Positions 1-14,130 are shown, counted from the first letter of the stretch. The stretch: DNA of 64,000 nucleotides from Lichina pygmaea (GCA_963422465.1 OY730173.1:3286001-3350000), one strand, 5' to 3'. Notes: a model not told the origin generated them from the letters alone. Program-made: numbers and translations.

Positions 1-329
1 TCGGGGCAACAGTACCGATGGCATAGCAATCTGGCCCTTGAATCGCCGCCTCACGCGATTGTCGATGCCCTTAGGCTTCCTCCAGTTGGGCGCGACACAT
101 TTGTAGCGGTCACTTTGATGTCGGATGAAGCGCTTTGTCCCTGTTGACCAAATCTATCAGTCCGAGAAATGTACGTGCAGTCCATAGATAGCAGGCAAGA
201 TATCTAGCTGCTTGGCGTGTTGCTTCTCAAAGCCAGGAGCAGAGGGTGCCGCGATGGTAAGTGGCCGGCTGGGAGACTGTGTGACGTACGCTTCTTAACT
301 ATCGGTACATGCTTCTTTGCGAGAGCCAT
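1..329 (-). CDS. rpl32: 60S ribosomal protein eL32, 5' part (gene continues past window start)
   Basis: Component of the large cytosolic ribosomal subunit. The reading frame is split into small exons. Exon 1 (329 to 290) encodes [13 protein letters not shown] plus one base. A 149-bp intron (289 to 141) starts GTACGT and ends CAACAG. Exon 2 (140 to 16) encodes [18 protein letters not shown] and then the hallmark [14 protein letters not shown] and IAMPS. A GTACTG donor at 15 leads to an exon outside the window. The [15 protein letters not shown] and RVRRRF blocks are diagnostic of eL32. The early short exon is usual for fungal ribosomal protein genes. Only about 55 of roughly 130 residues are visible. 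Confidence 0.9.
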
Positions 330-1084
330 CTGAGTGAGTTACGGCCGTCTGCTTCTGGGTACGATCAGTGGTCCGCTCTGATCTATTGACGATGCAATGG
401 GCCCACAAACCTTTTGGTGTTGCTGTCCGCGAAGTAATCGCGAGTTCGAGTATGTCCCTGTAAATTTTGGTGGGGAGCGTGACTAAGTTGTGACTGCTGC
501 TTACATAATCATAGTTAGGGCTTCATGTCAGGGCACAAAGATGCAGTTGCCGCGAAACCGTCAATTTCCCGAAGAACTTGTGGCATCTGTGGGCAAAGGA
601 GTCGCATGCACGGAAGTAAATGGTCACTGTTCATTCTGTTGATCTGTCGCTCGTGAAGTCGATAGAGGCAGAGAACCACGCTGTACTTTTCTACCTCACC
701 ACAGACTACGAAACAACTCGATACCGACACTCGTAAGTCATCACTCCAGTCACCATCCTCCAGCTGTCATCTCGGCCTTCAGTACGTACGTACTCCATAC
801 ATGCACACAGCAATGCGAGTAATGACGTAATGCATTGCAGAGTCCATATGTACAAGTAGAGCTCCCAAACTTCTTAGAGACAAACAACCTACGTATCAGA
901 AGAGCTCAAGTATGCTATTCACGTGACCATCATGGAGTGCGGTGCAGATGCGTAAGGAAATATTCAACAGAAGGATCTGTCTCCGTCGCCATTCACTTCG
1001 TTGGAGATCTACGAGAAGAACAAAAGTAAAAGCAAAAGGGGGATGTTGGTGGTTCGAGAAGGACATCAGGAGAATATACAATGT
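330..1084. other. Intergenic: RPL32 promoter and XDJ1 3' flank
   Basis: No coding region or repeat recognised. Both neighbouring genes are on the minus strand, so this holds the downstream region of the Hsp40 gene and the promoter of the ribosomal protein gene. Short palindromic GTACGTAC-type stretches occur near 783-793. Confidence 0.6.
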
Positions 1085-2637
1085 TCATTGTTGGGCGCAC
1101 TGCTGATGAGCATCTTCGCCGTCGTCCTCGTCGTTGACCCATCCTGACCCACTGCGCGGATCTCCGGAGCCAGCGCCAAACTATGATCACGTTAGAGCTG
1201 AACACCTGAGTTCCGATGATCGCGACTCACCTCCTCAAGATCGGCCTCGGGTTCGAAATCGACCTCATCGACGACGTCGGCGCTGAGGCTTGGTTCCGGT
1301 GGAGGAAGAAGTGCCTCGAGCTGGGCCATCCGCGCTTCGTCTTGCGCCCAGGAATTCTCGGGGAACGTCACCTTGATCACGAGATACAGGTTTCCCCGAG
1401 CATCGCTCTTCTTCAACGGCATCCCTTCTCCAGGGATCTTGAGTGTCTCGTCCGGTCTGAGGATCCGTCCCCTTGGCTGCTGAATGTGGATGCCTCGGCC
1501 GTCCAGATGCTTGAGTACAACTCGGTCGAGACCGCACAGAGCTTCGCCGAGAGATATCTCTAGCGTCGCTTGCAGGTCTGCACCGGCACGCGTGAAGACA
1601 TCGTGCTCGGCCTCGTTGACCGTGAAGACGATGTCGCCTGGTTCCTGATCTGGCGCCTGGTCTGCTTCTCCCGCCGCCACGATCTTCTCCCCGTGTCTGG
1701 CCCCCGTTACCAATCGATCCCATTAATCGTCAGAATGGCATCCCTACCTAGCGCCCCGTGGGATATATATTTCCAACATCTTCTTTTGCTGGACCACTCG
1801 ATTTCCCTTGCATTTCTTGCATCGATCCTTTTCTTTGTACACGGACCCGTTTCCCTTGCATGCCGAGCACGATATCGTCTGCTGGGTGACCAGGCCTGGG
1901 CCGACTGCTCGAAGGGTCGTGGTCGTGCCTGAAAAGAATTTCAAAGTCAGCGTCGCCATACCATCGACGTTGAAAGGAAAGCCCTGAAAACATACCAGCT
2001 CCTTGGCAGCTGGCGCAGTCCTTCGGCTTTGTGTTGGGTTTCCCTCCCGAGCCGCCGCACTGACTGCATACCACCTTCTTTTCACTCGCGAACTTTACCG
2101 TCTTTCCCTTGTAGAGCTCCTCTAGCGTGACGTCGTACTGAATCTCTTCGTCCTGGCCTTTCCGCGGTTTTCTCCTCCCTGGCCCGGCACCTGGACCTCG
2201 AGATGCGCCTGCCCCCAGGCCAAACATCTCCCGTAACATTTCGTCGAGGTCCAGACCATCACCGGCGTCACCGCCGTTCCTGGGGTCGAAGGCTGCCATG
2301 CCATCTGCGTCATAGCGCTGTCGCTTCTGGTCGTCGTAGAGGATCTCGTAGGCCTGGCTGACGGCTTTGAATTTAACCTCGGCCTGCTCTCGCTCATTCT
2401 CGGGTACCTTGTCTGGGTGGCTCGCAAGCGCCGCCTTGCCACCGGTAAGCTCACCCACTTGATGTCGAAACAGGGTTTAGTGCAGGTGGCTAACCTTTCT
2501 GTAGGCTTTCTTGATATCTGTTTTGGTTGCTGTCTTGGGAATCCCGAGAACATCTGCACACCGGCCATCAGTACAAACGCAGAGTGGTGAGGAAGTGGCT
2601 TGGGTGTGAGCGTACTATAGAGGTCTACTTCATCCAT
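1085..2637 (-). CDS. xdj1: Type I Hsp40 (DnaJ) co-chaperone, Xdj1-like, with CaaX farnesylation signal
   Basis: Stimulates Hsp70 ATPase and delivers substrates; prenylated type I Hsp40s act at membranes. Predicted exons: 2616-2637, 2495-2553, 1996-2434, 1748-1928, 1231-1696 and 1085-1180. They sum to 1263 nt, 420 residues, the normal family length. The J domain begins MDEVDLYNVLGIPKTATK and has HPD in ASHPDKV. A Gly-rich DnaJ linker (MFGLGAGASRG) follows, then zinc-finger CxxCxGxG-type motifs (CSQCGGSGG, CASCQGAG, CSACKGNG, CKKCKGN), then the substrate-binding C-terminal domain (GEADQAPDQEPGDIVF). The last small exon ends CAQQ, a CaaX box. The NVLGI/KAALASHPDKVPENE pattern fits fungal Xdj1 better than Ydj1, which is inference. 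Without the last intron the frame would end at 1192 and lose the CaaX box. Confidence 0.9.
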
Positions 2638-3055
2638 AGCTGAGATAAGGCTGCAGGGCTGTTCCAGGTAGAGTCAGTCGAGAGTTCGTGCGATCAAGAT
2701 TGATTAGATCACGATTGACGGTAGAGACAAGGCTGTTGTAGCAGGGTAATGCGATCGTGGAATTCAATGTGAACAGTGACTGCGTTGTGATTTGCTCCAG
2801 CATGGACATCCTAGGCTCACCGGTCTTATAAAATGAGTTCCTATCGTTCCCAGCGGGCAAAAGAAAAGTTTCCACTACCGTACGGTAGATGGTTCGCGAT
2901 AGAAGCAGAAAATGCTTTGAGGGGAGCTCGGGGCCACTCATAAGCACAAGCACGAGGACGCTTGTGATCGGCACTTCCCGCTCGACGCAGCTTGAACCTT
3001 CTACTTCTTTTGGATACGTATCGTGGACGCACCTTGCAAACAACGAGAGACTTAG

Positions 3056-5322
<2,267 letters not shown>

Positions 5323-5668
5323 CTTACATGGGGTCTCCTTACCACCCCTCCCCCGTCCTAGACGGGACTACTTTGTACAACTCCAATCCATGTCATTTCT
5401 CGTTGCGATAAACCTCACGCTGTGCTCCGAACTCGTCTGTAGTACCTTAGCCCATTTTGGAAGTATCTGTGGAGCACGACCTCGTACTCGAACCGATATA
5501 GCCACCTCCCTCAGAACATGCCAAAATACCGTCAAACGCGCCTGTCCCCAGGACGTAGCTCGATACCCGAGGTGTCATTCTACCCAAGTGGGTCTTGCTG
5601 CTTATCGTAGGCTACTCGAGCACATCCCATGTCAGACCATTCTCAGGTACGTATGTAATGTATATCAG
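5323..5668. other. Intergenic, GluRS 3' flank
   Basis: No gene recognised. It ends in the 10-bp periodic repeat that precedes a LINE insertion. Confidence 0.6.
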
Positions 5669-5778
5669 TCCATGTGAGGCCATGCCAACCTTTGCCACTC
5701 CGTGCCAGTCCATGCCAGTCAACACTACTCTATGCCAGTTCACACCACTCCATACCACTTCATGCGAGTCCATATCAT
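5669..5778. repeat. Degenerate minisatellite with exact 10-bp period
   Basis: About eleven consecutive 10-mers fit the consensus TCCATGCCAG without any insertion or deletion (for example TCCATGTGAG, GCCATGCCAA, TCCGTGCCAG, TCCATGCCAG, TCTATGCCAG, TCCATACCAC). Copies differ by one to several bases. The open frames across it are probably a by-product of the period. Confidence 0.8.
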
Positions 5779-5815
5779 TTCCCAACCTCCACTACACTGC
5801 GCAAAGACGTACAGT

Positions 5816-6989
5816 ATCACCGAACATGATACCTGGATGCCAAACTCCACTGGCACAAACACCAGAGAATTATTCTTCAAAAAGCACAAAAAGCACTATC
5901 TTCTCTTTCTAGAACCTCTTACTCCACCTGGGGCTTTCCAGTTCTCACAGCACGCCTTGTGTACACTGCAATACTCAGATCTGTACTGAGCTATGCAGTG
6001 GGAATTTGGTTCAACCCACTCAGAAAATCCTCTAATATTTCCTCTCTTATCATATTCCAAAACAAATGTCTGAGACTTATTGGGGGTGCTTTCAAAGCCA
6101 CTCCTTCTTTTCTATTAGAGAGTGAGCTTTTTCTTTTACCTCTAGATCTCTATTTTAAATTTCGCACAGCTTGTTTTCTATCTTCTATCCAAACCTCCTC
6201 TCTGAAAGACTTTCTTGACAGTACCTTTGCTACTATTTCTTCCTATGCTTCTTCACTGAGGAAACCTTTAAAGAAATCCTCAACTATCTCTCCTAATTGG
6301 AAGTTCACTTGGTTAAGTCAAATAACTACTAACCAGGCTAGTTCAAAGAAAGAACTACAAATACTCTTTACTAAAGAGTGGGAAAACCAATGGGAGGAGA
6401 AGAAAAGAAAAGGCTATGCTGGATGGCAGGTGTTTTGCCAAAAACCTCACTACAACAACCTAAAGCTCTACAAAGAGCTACAGAAAGCTGAGGCAAGTCT
6501 ACTACTGCAAACCAGAACTGGGAGAATTGGTCTAGCAAGTTTTCTTTTCAGAGCTGGAGTCCCTGACTTTCCTACCCCCCTATGCATGTGTGGTCAAGCA
6601 GAAGAGACAGTAAAGCATATCACCTCTTCATGCTCTCTCTACTCAAGTCAAAGACAACATGCTCTCTTTAACCCCCAAGATTTCACTACTATTATTTCAA
6701 ACCCAGAGCTTCTACAGAAGTTTCTGTACTGGTTTATGTCTTTGAAAAGACTAAACCAATTTAATCTGGCTTTCAAACTTCACTATTCACACTCCAACAT
6801 CTAGAAGCTTTTCCTACCAGACACTACAAGATTTCCTTTTGCTACACTTTCTAGTCACCTCCCTGTCTTCAGTTTTTATTCCTTTAAAGGTTTTCTGAAG
6901 AAGTTCACTATTAGCTGGAAGATCTGCATGGCTGTAAAGCTACAAACAGTGTAAGAATCAAATAAATAAAATAAAATCACCGAACATGA
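5816..6989 (+). mobile_element. 5'-truncated LINE (non-LTR retrotransposon) with 14-bp target-site duplication
   Basis: The 14-mer ATCACCGAACATGA occurs at 5816-5829 and again at 6976-6989. Between them lies about 1.15 kb that begins abruptly inside a reverse-transcriptase reading frame and ends in an A-rich tail (AATAAATAAAATAAAA, about 6961-6976). This is the signature of target-primed reverse transcription with 5' truncation. The insert is much more A+T rich than the flanking genes. Confidence 0.9.
5830..6804 (+). pseudogene. C-terminal part of LINE reverse-transcriptase ORF
   Basis: The frame is open from the first base of the insertion. It encodes the end of an RT thumb region (YLDAKLHWHKHQ, then LSRTSYSTWG and RSVLSYAVGIW). 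After that come a lysine-rich linker and the terminal block RTGRIGLASFLFRAG followed by a CMCG...H...C zinc-knuckle-like end (CMCGQAEETVKHITSSC). The catalytic RT core and the endonuclease are absent because the copy is 5'-truncated, so it cannot move by itself. No internal stop codon is present, suggesting a fairly young insertion. Related tails occur at 15290-15650 and 53603-54382 but are far more GC-rich. Confidence 0.85.
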
Positions 6990-7266
6990 GGAGCACGTAA
7001 GATGATACCGCGGGCTTCAACTATAGAAAATACGATCGAGATCACAACACAAGCGACCTGTTTTCAAACGTAGACTGCATTGCTCTTGGACACTAGAGAT
7101 TATATCAAAGCAGATACTTGATCGCTGGAATCAAGGGGTCCAGAAACCCTAAGGGATTGGCAATGTAAATACTGGTGCGCCGCGCTGAGATGAGATAGAT
7201 GAACCGTTTCTTTCCGGGAGAAGGAACTTTTGGTGCTACGCATTTCGTAGCAGAGGACTGCCGGGT

Positions 7267-8740
7267 TCATGATTTGGGTCTATCGGCCGTGGCGCTGAAC
7301 AGTCGCTCTTTGATGACGCCCGCCATGAGGCCCTTGATCTCCTCCGCCACGAGCTTGTTACTTTCCCGGACGATCTTGCTCAGCGTCGTGTCGGCCCCGG
7401 GAACGCCACCGATACTGGCACCGGCACTGCCGCCGCTGCTTATAGCGCCACCTCCAGTTCCACCAACGCCGATGCCAGCGCTGACGGGGCCAATGGAATC
7501 GACTGCACTGACGCTGCTGACGCCGCCGCTGGTCACCCCACTTGCCGCGCTCGCGGAAGAGCCCCCGAAGCTAGCTGCTGTTCCTCCCCCTGAGACTACA
7601 CCGGTGAAAACGCCCCGGGAAACTGTTTCTGCTCTCTGCAAAGCGCCTGGTGCTGCTGTGACGGCGGAGGTAGATAAACCGGCAGGAGCACCATTGACCC
7701 CGCTACCAATGAACACCCCTGGCTCGGTAGCCCCGCTGCCGGGACCGCAGTTACCGCCAAACAGTGCGACGACGCCGGCACCGTTGCTGTTGACGTTGCC
7801 GGCGCCGGACACTTGAAAGGCCTTCGGCTGCTGCGACAGAGTTTGCTCGGCCTTGCGGAGCTTCATCGCTAGGTCGGTCATTTGTTTGCTGATGAAGTCG
7901 CGGTTCGAATTGAGCGGGCTTTGAGAGAGGGTCGACACCCAGTACTTCTTCCAGAGCCGCTCCAGAAGGTGCGCGTCGAGCGTGCTTTTGAAAACGGATA
8001 CGTCGAGAGAGTAGTATCGACTGCTGTGGGCGCCAAAGTCCTCGATCTTGGCCATCGGGATAGACTGGTAATCTTCGCTCGCGCCGCGGGCAGCTCGAGC
8101 GTCGCTGGCGCTGGGCTTGTAGTTCTCCGGGTACGTCCTGAACGCGCCAATATCCACTTTGCCTGAGGAGATTGTCCGGTCCGGGTCGATGACCACAGCC
8201 ACATACGGATCGAGCACCTGATGCGCTGCCTGCGTCGCCACGTCGATTCCACTGAGCCAGCACCCGTAGCCTGGATGGCTGTGGTACCAGCCGACTGCGT
8301 TCTCCATCTGACCTGCCTCACGTGCCGCCTGGAGAAACGCAGGCATATACTCGTTGGCCTCCTCCTGAGCGTTGACCCGCGTCTCGGTGCCTTCGACCGG
8401 CAACCGGAAGGCGTCCATCACGATGAAGGCGTTGCCCACGACACGGCCCTGCATGAGCCCCATCACTTCCAATGACCCACCAGATCGCGCGTGCGTTACC
8501 ATCTTGAGTAGCGCCACGGCCGAGATCCGCACCTCTTTGAAGTGTCTTGGGTCGTTCTTCCATGGCCGCGAGTTGAGCATTGCCTTTTGCTCGGACTCAT
8601 CGTGTTGGTAGAGGGCGTCGCGTGTGATGTCCACGGTCTGGACCAAATTTTCATGTTCTAGAGGTAGAGCATTAGCTTCTGGATGTATCCCAACATTTGG
8701 GTCGAATTTAGCTACCCCAGCTTGCAAGTGCAGCAGCCAT
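7267..8740 (-). CDS. csn5 / rri1: COP9 signalosome subunit 5, JAMM deneddylase
   Basis: Catalytic subunit of the COP9 signalosome; removes Nedd8 from cullins of SCF-type ligases. Exon 1 (8740-8716) encodes MAAALASW. A 58-bp intron (GTAGCT...CTCTAG) joins it in phase to exon 2 (8657-7267): [11 protein letters not shown]...DALYQHD. This gives 471 residues and restores the family N-terminus. The MPN/JAMM domain runs from about residue 45; the zinc motif is [14 protein letters not shown], with the upstream Glu in EVMGLMQG. The region after the conserved core (about residue 310 to 430) is an extended Gly/Ala/Ser/Thr/Val-rich low-complexity insertion, making this copy much longer than the roughly 335-350 residues usual in fungi. 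The C-terminus has a charged helix ([16 protein letters not shown]). It shares a divergent promoter with ase1. Confidence 0.93.
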
Positions 8741-9238
8741 CATAAAGATCCGTGTTCTGTGGGACCTGCTTCCAATGTTTCGATCGTTGAGGGTCGCAGA
8801 ATGGCACCGGAGCGGAAAAACTGCGTACCGAGGGCGGTGAGGGGATAATCCGAACGCCGATAGTGTGGGGTGGTTGTTGCCATGACAACATGGTCAGCCA
8901 ATCATATGGAAGCAATAAACGTCAACATCTTGCGACCCGCGCAAAATCCCCCGTGATCATCACATAATCTCCCTCACCTTTCAGCTCTTGAACTACAAAG
9001 CCTTCACCCTTTGAGATCAAAGCTACTTACGCCAGCTGTGGCATATCTCTGCCGTCCGGCTATCTCTTCATTGCTCGCTGGTGGGCTACTTGATCCGATT
9101 ATTTACATGTTTTGGACGACTTGCGACTCGATGCTTCGGCAGCGACACTGCTGATTGAGGTCAACATCGATCGCAACCGTCGGGAGCCTGACCTCTTCTA
9201 TTTCTTGAGGCCTCCTACCGCCTTTGCAAGCGTCGCGA
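8741..9238. promoter_or_regulatory. Divergent promoter region CSN5 / ASE1
   Basis: About 500 bp between two head-to-head start codons. A CCAAT box on the + strand lies at 8898-8902 (AGCCAATCA). No other element was recognised. Confidence 0.5.
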
Positions 9239-12073
9239 TGGATACCAGCTATTTGACCTCACAGGTGGCGAACATCATCGCGCAGCTGCATGGCTTGTTT
9301 GATGAGATTGGCGTTCCCAATCATGAACGCGACTCTCGAGAAACAGAGGTTGGTGGAGGCGTACCACGCACTGTACCTACGCCTGATGCTGACAACGATA
9401 CAGCTTTTTCAGGCGGTTTCGGAATCTCTACACAATCATCTACGGATGGTCTCTACGTAAGTCGCGCAATGCGACGGCCATGGCCTGAGGTTGCTCTGCT
9501 AACACTCTCAACAGCGAGAAAAACGACATGACAGAACAAGCCAATCGCTTGATCAAAACAATTAAGCAGATGGAAACTTCGCTCGATGACACGAGGACCA
9601 AGAACGACGAAGATTCCAATCTGCGAGTGACGTATCCTCTGCTGCGATGCCTGCAGACGCTGAAACAGAAGCACGCAACAATCTCGAAGCTTCACAGGGA
9701 GCGCTTCGAACAAGTAAAGCGTGAGTTTTGCGGGGAGAAAGCTAGGATAGATCTTGAGGCTGACATACCCTGTCAAAGAACTTGTGCAGGCGCTCGAGTC
9801 CTACTCTTCGCACCTCGAACCATCCTTTGTCCGCATTGAGCTCCCACCGACCTCACCGGACGCTTCTGTACCTACTACGTTCGACCTATCTCCAACCTAT
9901 GTCACCAAACTGGATCAGGAGTTCAGTAGGGTCTTCGAGGCCTACACGCGTCGGATCAATACCGTGCGTGAGACAGCGGAAGAGATCGTCCGTCTATGGG
10001 CAGAGCTAGGCACGCCGCAGGCACAAACCGACAACCAGATTGTAAAGTCCTACAAGGACACGCCTGAGCAGCTTGGCCTACACGAAGCCGACATCCAGCG
10101 ACTCACAGAGATGCGAAAGGATTTGGCAAGACAAAGAAGCGAGCGAGACCAGAAACTAAAGGAGCTAAGAACTAGCATTGAAACGCTCTGGGATCGGCTC
10201 GGCGTAGAGCAGCCCGACAGAAAGAGGTTTCTCAACGCCAATCGTGGCTGCGGGCTTCGCGTGATGAACGAGTACGAAGATGAGTTGGCAAGGCTGAATG
10301 AGCTCAAGCGACAGAACCTGCATCTGTTCGTCGAGGACGCGAGATATAAGCTGCAGGAACTGTGGGATTCGCTGTACTTCTCCGAGGAGGAGATGCTCGA
10401 ATTCACGCCTGCCTTCTCTGGTAAGCATCAGAGAGTCGTCAGAAACAGGCTTGATCAGATACTAACGTCGCGATGAAGATGTGTACAGCGACGCCCTGCT
10501 CTCGAGCCACGAAGGGGAAATCGCGCGTCTCGAGGCGCTCAAAGAACAGCGCGCGCCGATTCTACAAATGATCGAAAGATACCGCTCCCTGGTTAAAGAT
10601 CGCGAAGACCTCAGCGCTTCGAGCCAAGACGCTTCTCGATTGATGTTGCGCGGACAAAAGGGCGAACGACGCGATCCGACGCGACTCCTGCGGGAGGAGA
10701 AGATGCGCAAACGCATCGCCAAGGAGCTGCCAAAGATCGAGGCTGATCTCCGCAAGTCGCTCGAAGACTGGGAAGACGAGTACGGTCGTCCGTTCTGCGT
10801 GCTGGGCGAGCGATATCTGGACGAACTCGCGGCGTGTGCCAGAGCTGCTCCGCCGCCGCGATCCAAGACACCGTCCGTGGCGCCCTCATCGCACAAGAGC
10901 TCCAAGTCCGTTCCGTCGGCGTACCCGTCGCAACTCGGGAGCAGTCTCCGTGGGCAAGCGCCTCCTCCGATGGCAACACGATCAGGCGCGAAGACGCCGA
11001 CGGGGACCAGCACGGGAACCGTTCGACGCAACCCGCTGGCCTGCTCGACGTCGACCATGGGTGGCAGCCGCACACCGTCGAAGATCCCGGCCCGTATGCC
11101 GTTGGGCAACATGCCGCACGGCAACAACTCGCCGGAGCGAGGAGCGACGGCGGCGCTGGCTCGAGCGCACGCCCACGGCCCCGGCCGCGGCCGCAAGTTG
11201 GCCGAGCCGGCCATGGCGCCACCGCCAAAGATGAGGAACCTCGTCTCACAATTCGCACCACCGGCAGCTTCAACGCCTGGCAACGGCCACGACAACGGTG
11301 CCAACGGCAGCTATCAATACTACGAGCACGACGGGTCTCGCAGCGAGAGCGCCGCTTCTTCGCAAGGCAGCGTGAGAAACATCCCGCCCGAGGACATCTA
11401 TGGCGGCGAAGACCAACAACGCGCTCATCAAACCGCATACCACCACCTCCAATCATCCACATCATCAATGGCCCGCTCACAAGGCGGCGCAGGCCCATAC
11501 TCATCCGCGACTCTGCCTCGAGGTGGCGGCGGACTCGACCACTCCTCTCGCCACCAACACCACCACCACCACCACCACCCACATACCCACCAACCACAAT
11601 CACAACAACAACTACAGCTACAGCAGGCCGCTAGCCACAGCCACCAAGAAGTCTACATGCCGCAGCGTTCGGAGAGCAGACAGATATCCACAACGTCGAG
11701 CACGAGCAACGCCGTGTCCGGCTCAGAGAACTGGGAGACGTACGACGACGCGTCCGATCCAGAGCCCGAGGTCGACGCGAGCGACGCGTACTACGCCAAG
11801 CTACGCGCCGCACGCGTCAGGAGATTCACCCCGGAGCCAACGACGGCGACGACGACTATGGTCCACGGCCAGAGCTCGATGAACACGAGCACCGCCACCA
11901 ACATCCACTACCACGGTAGCGGTGGCGGCGCCATGCAACCCGCGAAGAAGATCAAGGGCATCCGCTCGCCCAATCCGCACGCGTCGACGAAGACCATGGT
12001 CCAGGGCGAAGGAGGCCGCATGATCGTCGTTTCTGGAAGCGACGCCGGGTGGACTGACGAAGATCATTTCTGA
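9239..12073 (+). CDS. ase1: Ase1/PRC1/MAP65 antiparallel microtubule bundling protein
   Basis: Cross-links antiparallel microtubules at the anaphase spindle midzone. It starts MDTSYLTSQVANIIAQLHGLFDEIG. Four short introns follow: after GAAACAGAG (to about 9412), about 9460-9511, about 9720-9778 and about 10422-10477. Removing them gives one continuous frame. Coiled-coil dimer and spectrin-like regions contain EKNDMTEQANRLIKTIKQME, LWAELGTP and RLTEMRKDLARQ. The conserved microtubule-binding segment is near LWDRLGVEQPDRKRF, and the family block SEEEMLEFTPAFSD...DALLSSHEGEIARL follows. The Ser/Pro/basic tail of about 380 residues is disordered, with a polyhistidine tract near 11545-11580 and Gln runs. 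About 870 residues. Confidence 0.93.
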
Positions 12074-14130
12074 TGACGTGGGTGTGTGTGTGTATATCTG
12101 TTTGTCTGTGGATATAACTTTCGAGCAAAACATAAAAAGAGGATGGCATTGGTGTTGTCTGTCTCTCTGTTTGTTTCAAGGGGCTGTAGTTGCCGGCTTC
12201 TCGGGATTATTTTGTTCTTTTCTTCTCTTCTTCCGCGTGCTGAGGTGGGGGAAGGGAGAAAGACAGGAGCTCTGCAAGGAGAGAAAAGTGTTTCTCGAAT
12301 GTGAATACCCTTTCCTCGATCCATTGTCTTCTCCCTTCTTGGCTGTTTTACTACGTTGAGAGCGGGTGCTCCTACAGTACTGTATTTCTACCACCTCTCT
12401 CTTTTCTCTGGGCGCGGGAAGGTCAGCGGCTTACTTGCCCCAGGACAGAACACTCCACACGTTCCTTACCCTCTCCTCCTCTTTCTTTTTCTCGGATTGG
12501 GTATACTAACTTCTCTCGACTTTTCAACTGTACAATCTGGAGCCTGGGCGGTAATTGTGTTTAGAGGGTGCCAAAGGGGACCGTACAACGGTGATTGGCG
12601 GCTTCTGGTCATGGATGTCTCTCATGTTCCTCGGTCTGATACACTTGGGCGGGCAGGAGAGGAAGGATCTTGGATAAATCGCTGGCTGATGAACCTCGAA
12701 CCAACATGTATAAACAAAGCAACTCTGCCCTTGTTGAGGTGATGCGTTGGTGCTTGATCTGTGGTGTGCGACTAGACGTTCGTCCAGGCCATTCGCCCAT
12801 CATATATAGTGTTGTGGACAGATTAGAACATGCAGAAGGCTCACAGCCGCGACTTTTTCAATATCCTGTTCCTCAACAGAAGCAACGAAGCAACATCAAT
12901 CGGCTCCTCAATGCAGGCTTACTGTTGCGGCCGCAGGCATTCCCAGGGCTGAGCCGGGCTTAGTCAGTAGTATTGGTCAGCTAGATAGGGGGCCATATAG
13001 CCCTTGGTCCGAGAGGGCTTCAATCGACATCATCTTCTCCCCTCTCTGAGCAGACCGATGCCATGTAGCTCACCCAAATCTAATTACCGGCATCAGCCAT
13101 ATCCCAAGAGGTCCCCCCGCGAATGGCTGCGCACATTATTATCAAGTGTCTCTCCTGAAAGTGGTGAGCTGCATATCATACCATATGCAGCTTGATAGGC
13201 GATCCTTTCTCGAACGGCGGCATGCGTGGGGAGAAGAGATATCCTCTGCAGGGCTACAAGGTGACTCACATGACGTGTATCCCTTCTACTGATAAGGAAG
13301 TAGCGCCGGCCGCGCTTTGGCCGGACCCTTGGCACGTCACGTGATACAGTCGTTTCTATGGCTGTCTACGTTACGTACTGTACGTATCTATCGGCCGTGG
13401 CTACTGAGCCTCTCGGCGAGGGCTCATCAGGCAAAATCAGAAGAGGTCAGGAGGACGACAGTGGACGGAAAGGACCATCAAGCTCGAGTGTCAGAAATGA
13501 CAGCTCGATGCTGGTCGCTCGACAAGGGTATCGACGGTCGAAACTTTTGCGTCAAGCGGCTACGGGGCGTTGGCGTCCACCCCCAGACGGGGCTTATTTC
13601 GGCGCCACGAATACGTTACGTACCTACTCGTACGAAGTACGCCCACAGGCACGTGACTCTGCTGGCTTCAGGTCCGGCGCTACAGGAGGGACAGCGTCAC
13701 GTGCTTTCTTGTACTTTTAGTACGAGGTACTCAAGCTTTGCTTGGAGATCTGCTTGGAGATCTGCTTGTTGTATTGTACGGAGTACCTTCGTACGTGCAC
13801 TGCACTTGATCTGTTCCAAGGTGAAGTTGTCCCTTGTACTTCAACAACTTTCTAGAGAGCCGCATCAACGCACGTCGCTCTGGACCGATAGCATGGATGC
13901 TGGGTTGGATACAGTGTTGATGCAGCATCTCCTTCATCCAGGACAGAAAGAGGTAAGTGATTAGGAGAGGGAGTGAAGACAGGCTGGCGACTGTTCGCCA
14001 CCAGCTACATGCTTTGCTTTGTGATGAAAGAAGGTGATACAACACGCTCCCGTCAAGGGTAACAATAAAGATGTAATCATGTGCTGGAAGGTTTTTGTGG
14101 GCCAGACATAGCATCAATCTCTTGCACACT
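12074..14130. other. Intergenic, about 2 kb
   Basis: No gene supported on either strand; the open frames here have no recognisable domain and no consistent splicing. The first part is the T/G-rich ASE1 3' flank (GTGTGTGTGT at about 12080). Palindromic GTACGTA clusters occur at about 13370-13390 and 13610-13640. A short 12-bp tandem (GCTTGGAGATCT) lies at about 13740-13765. Confidence 0.5.

Noticed and set aside
1216-1932. Plus-strand open frames across the Hsp40 gene
   Set aside because: They are shadows of the minus-strand exons, which carry clear DnaJ motifs.
8727-8727. Unspliced ATG at 8727 as CSN5 start
   Set aside because: It gives an N-terminus unlike the family; splicing 8716/8657 restores the expected W-E-x-E-N segment in phase.
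10462-11634. Long opposite-strand and alternative frames in ASE1 (330 and 266 codons)
   Set aside because: High GC and low complexity keep all frames open; only one frame carries Ase1 similarity and continues through the introns.
13317-13964. 215-codon plus-strand frame
   Set aside because: No domain, no compatible neighbouring exons, and composition dominated by GTACG-rich repeats.
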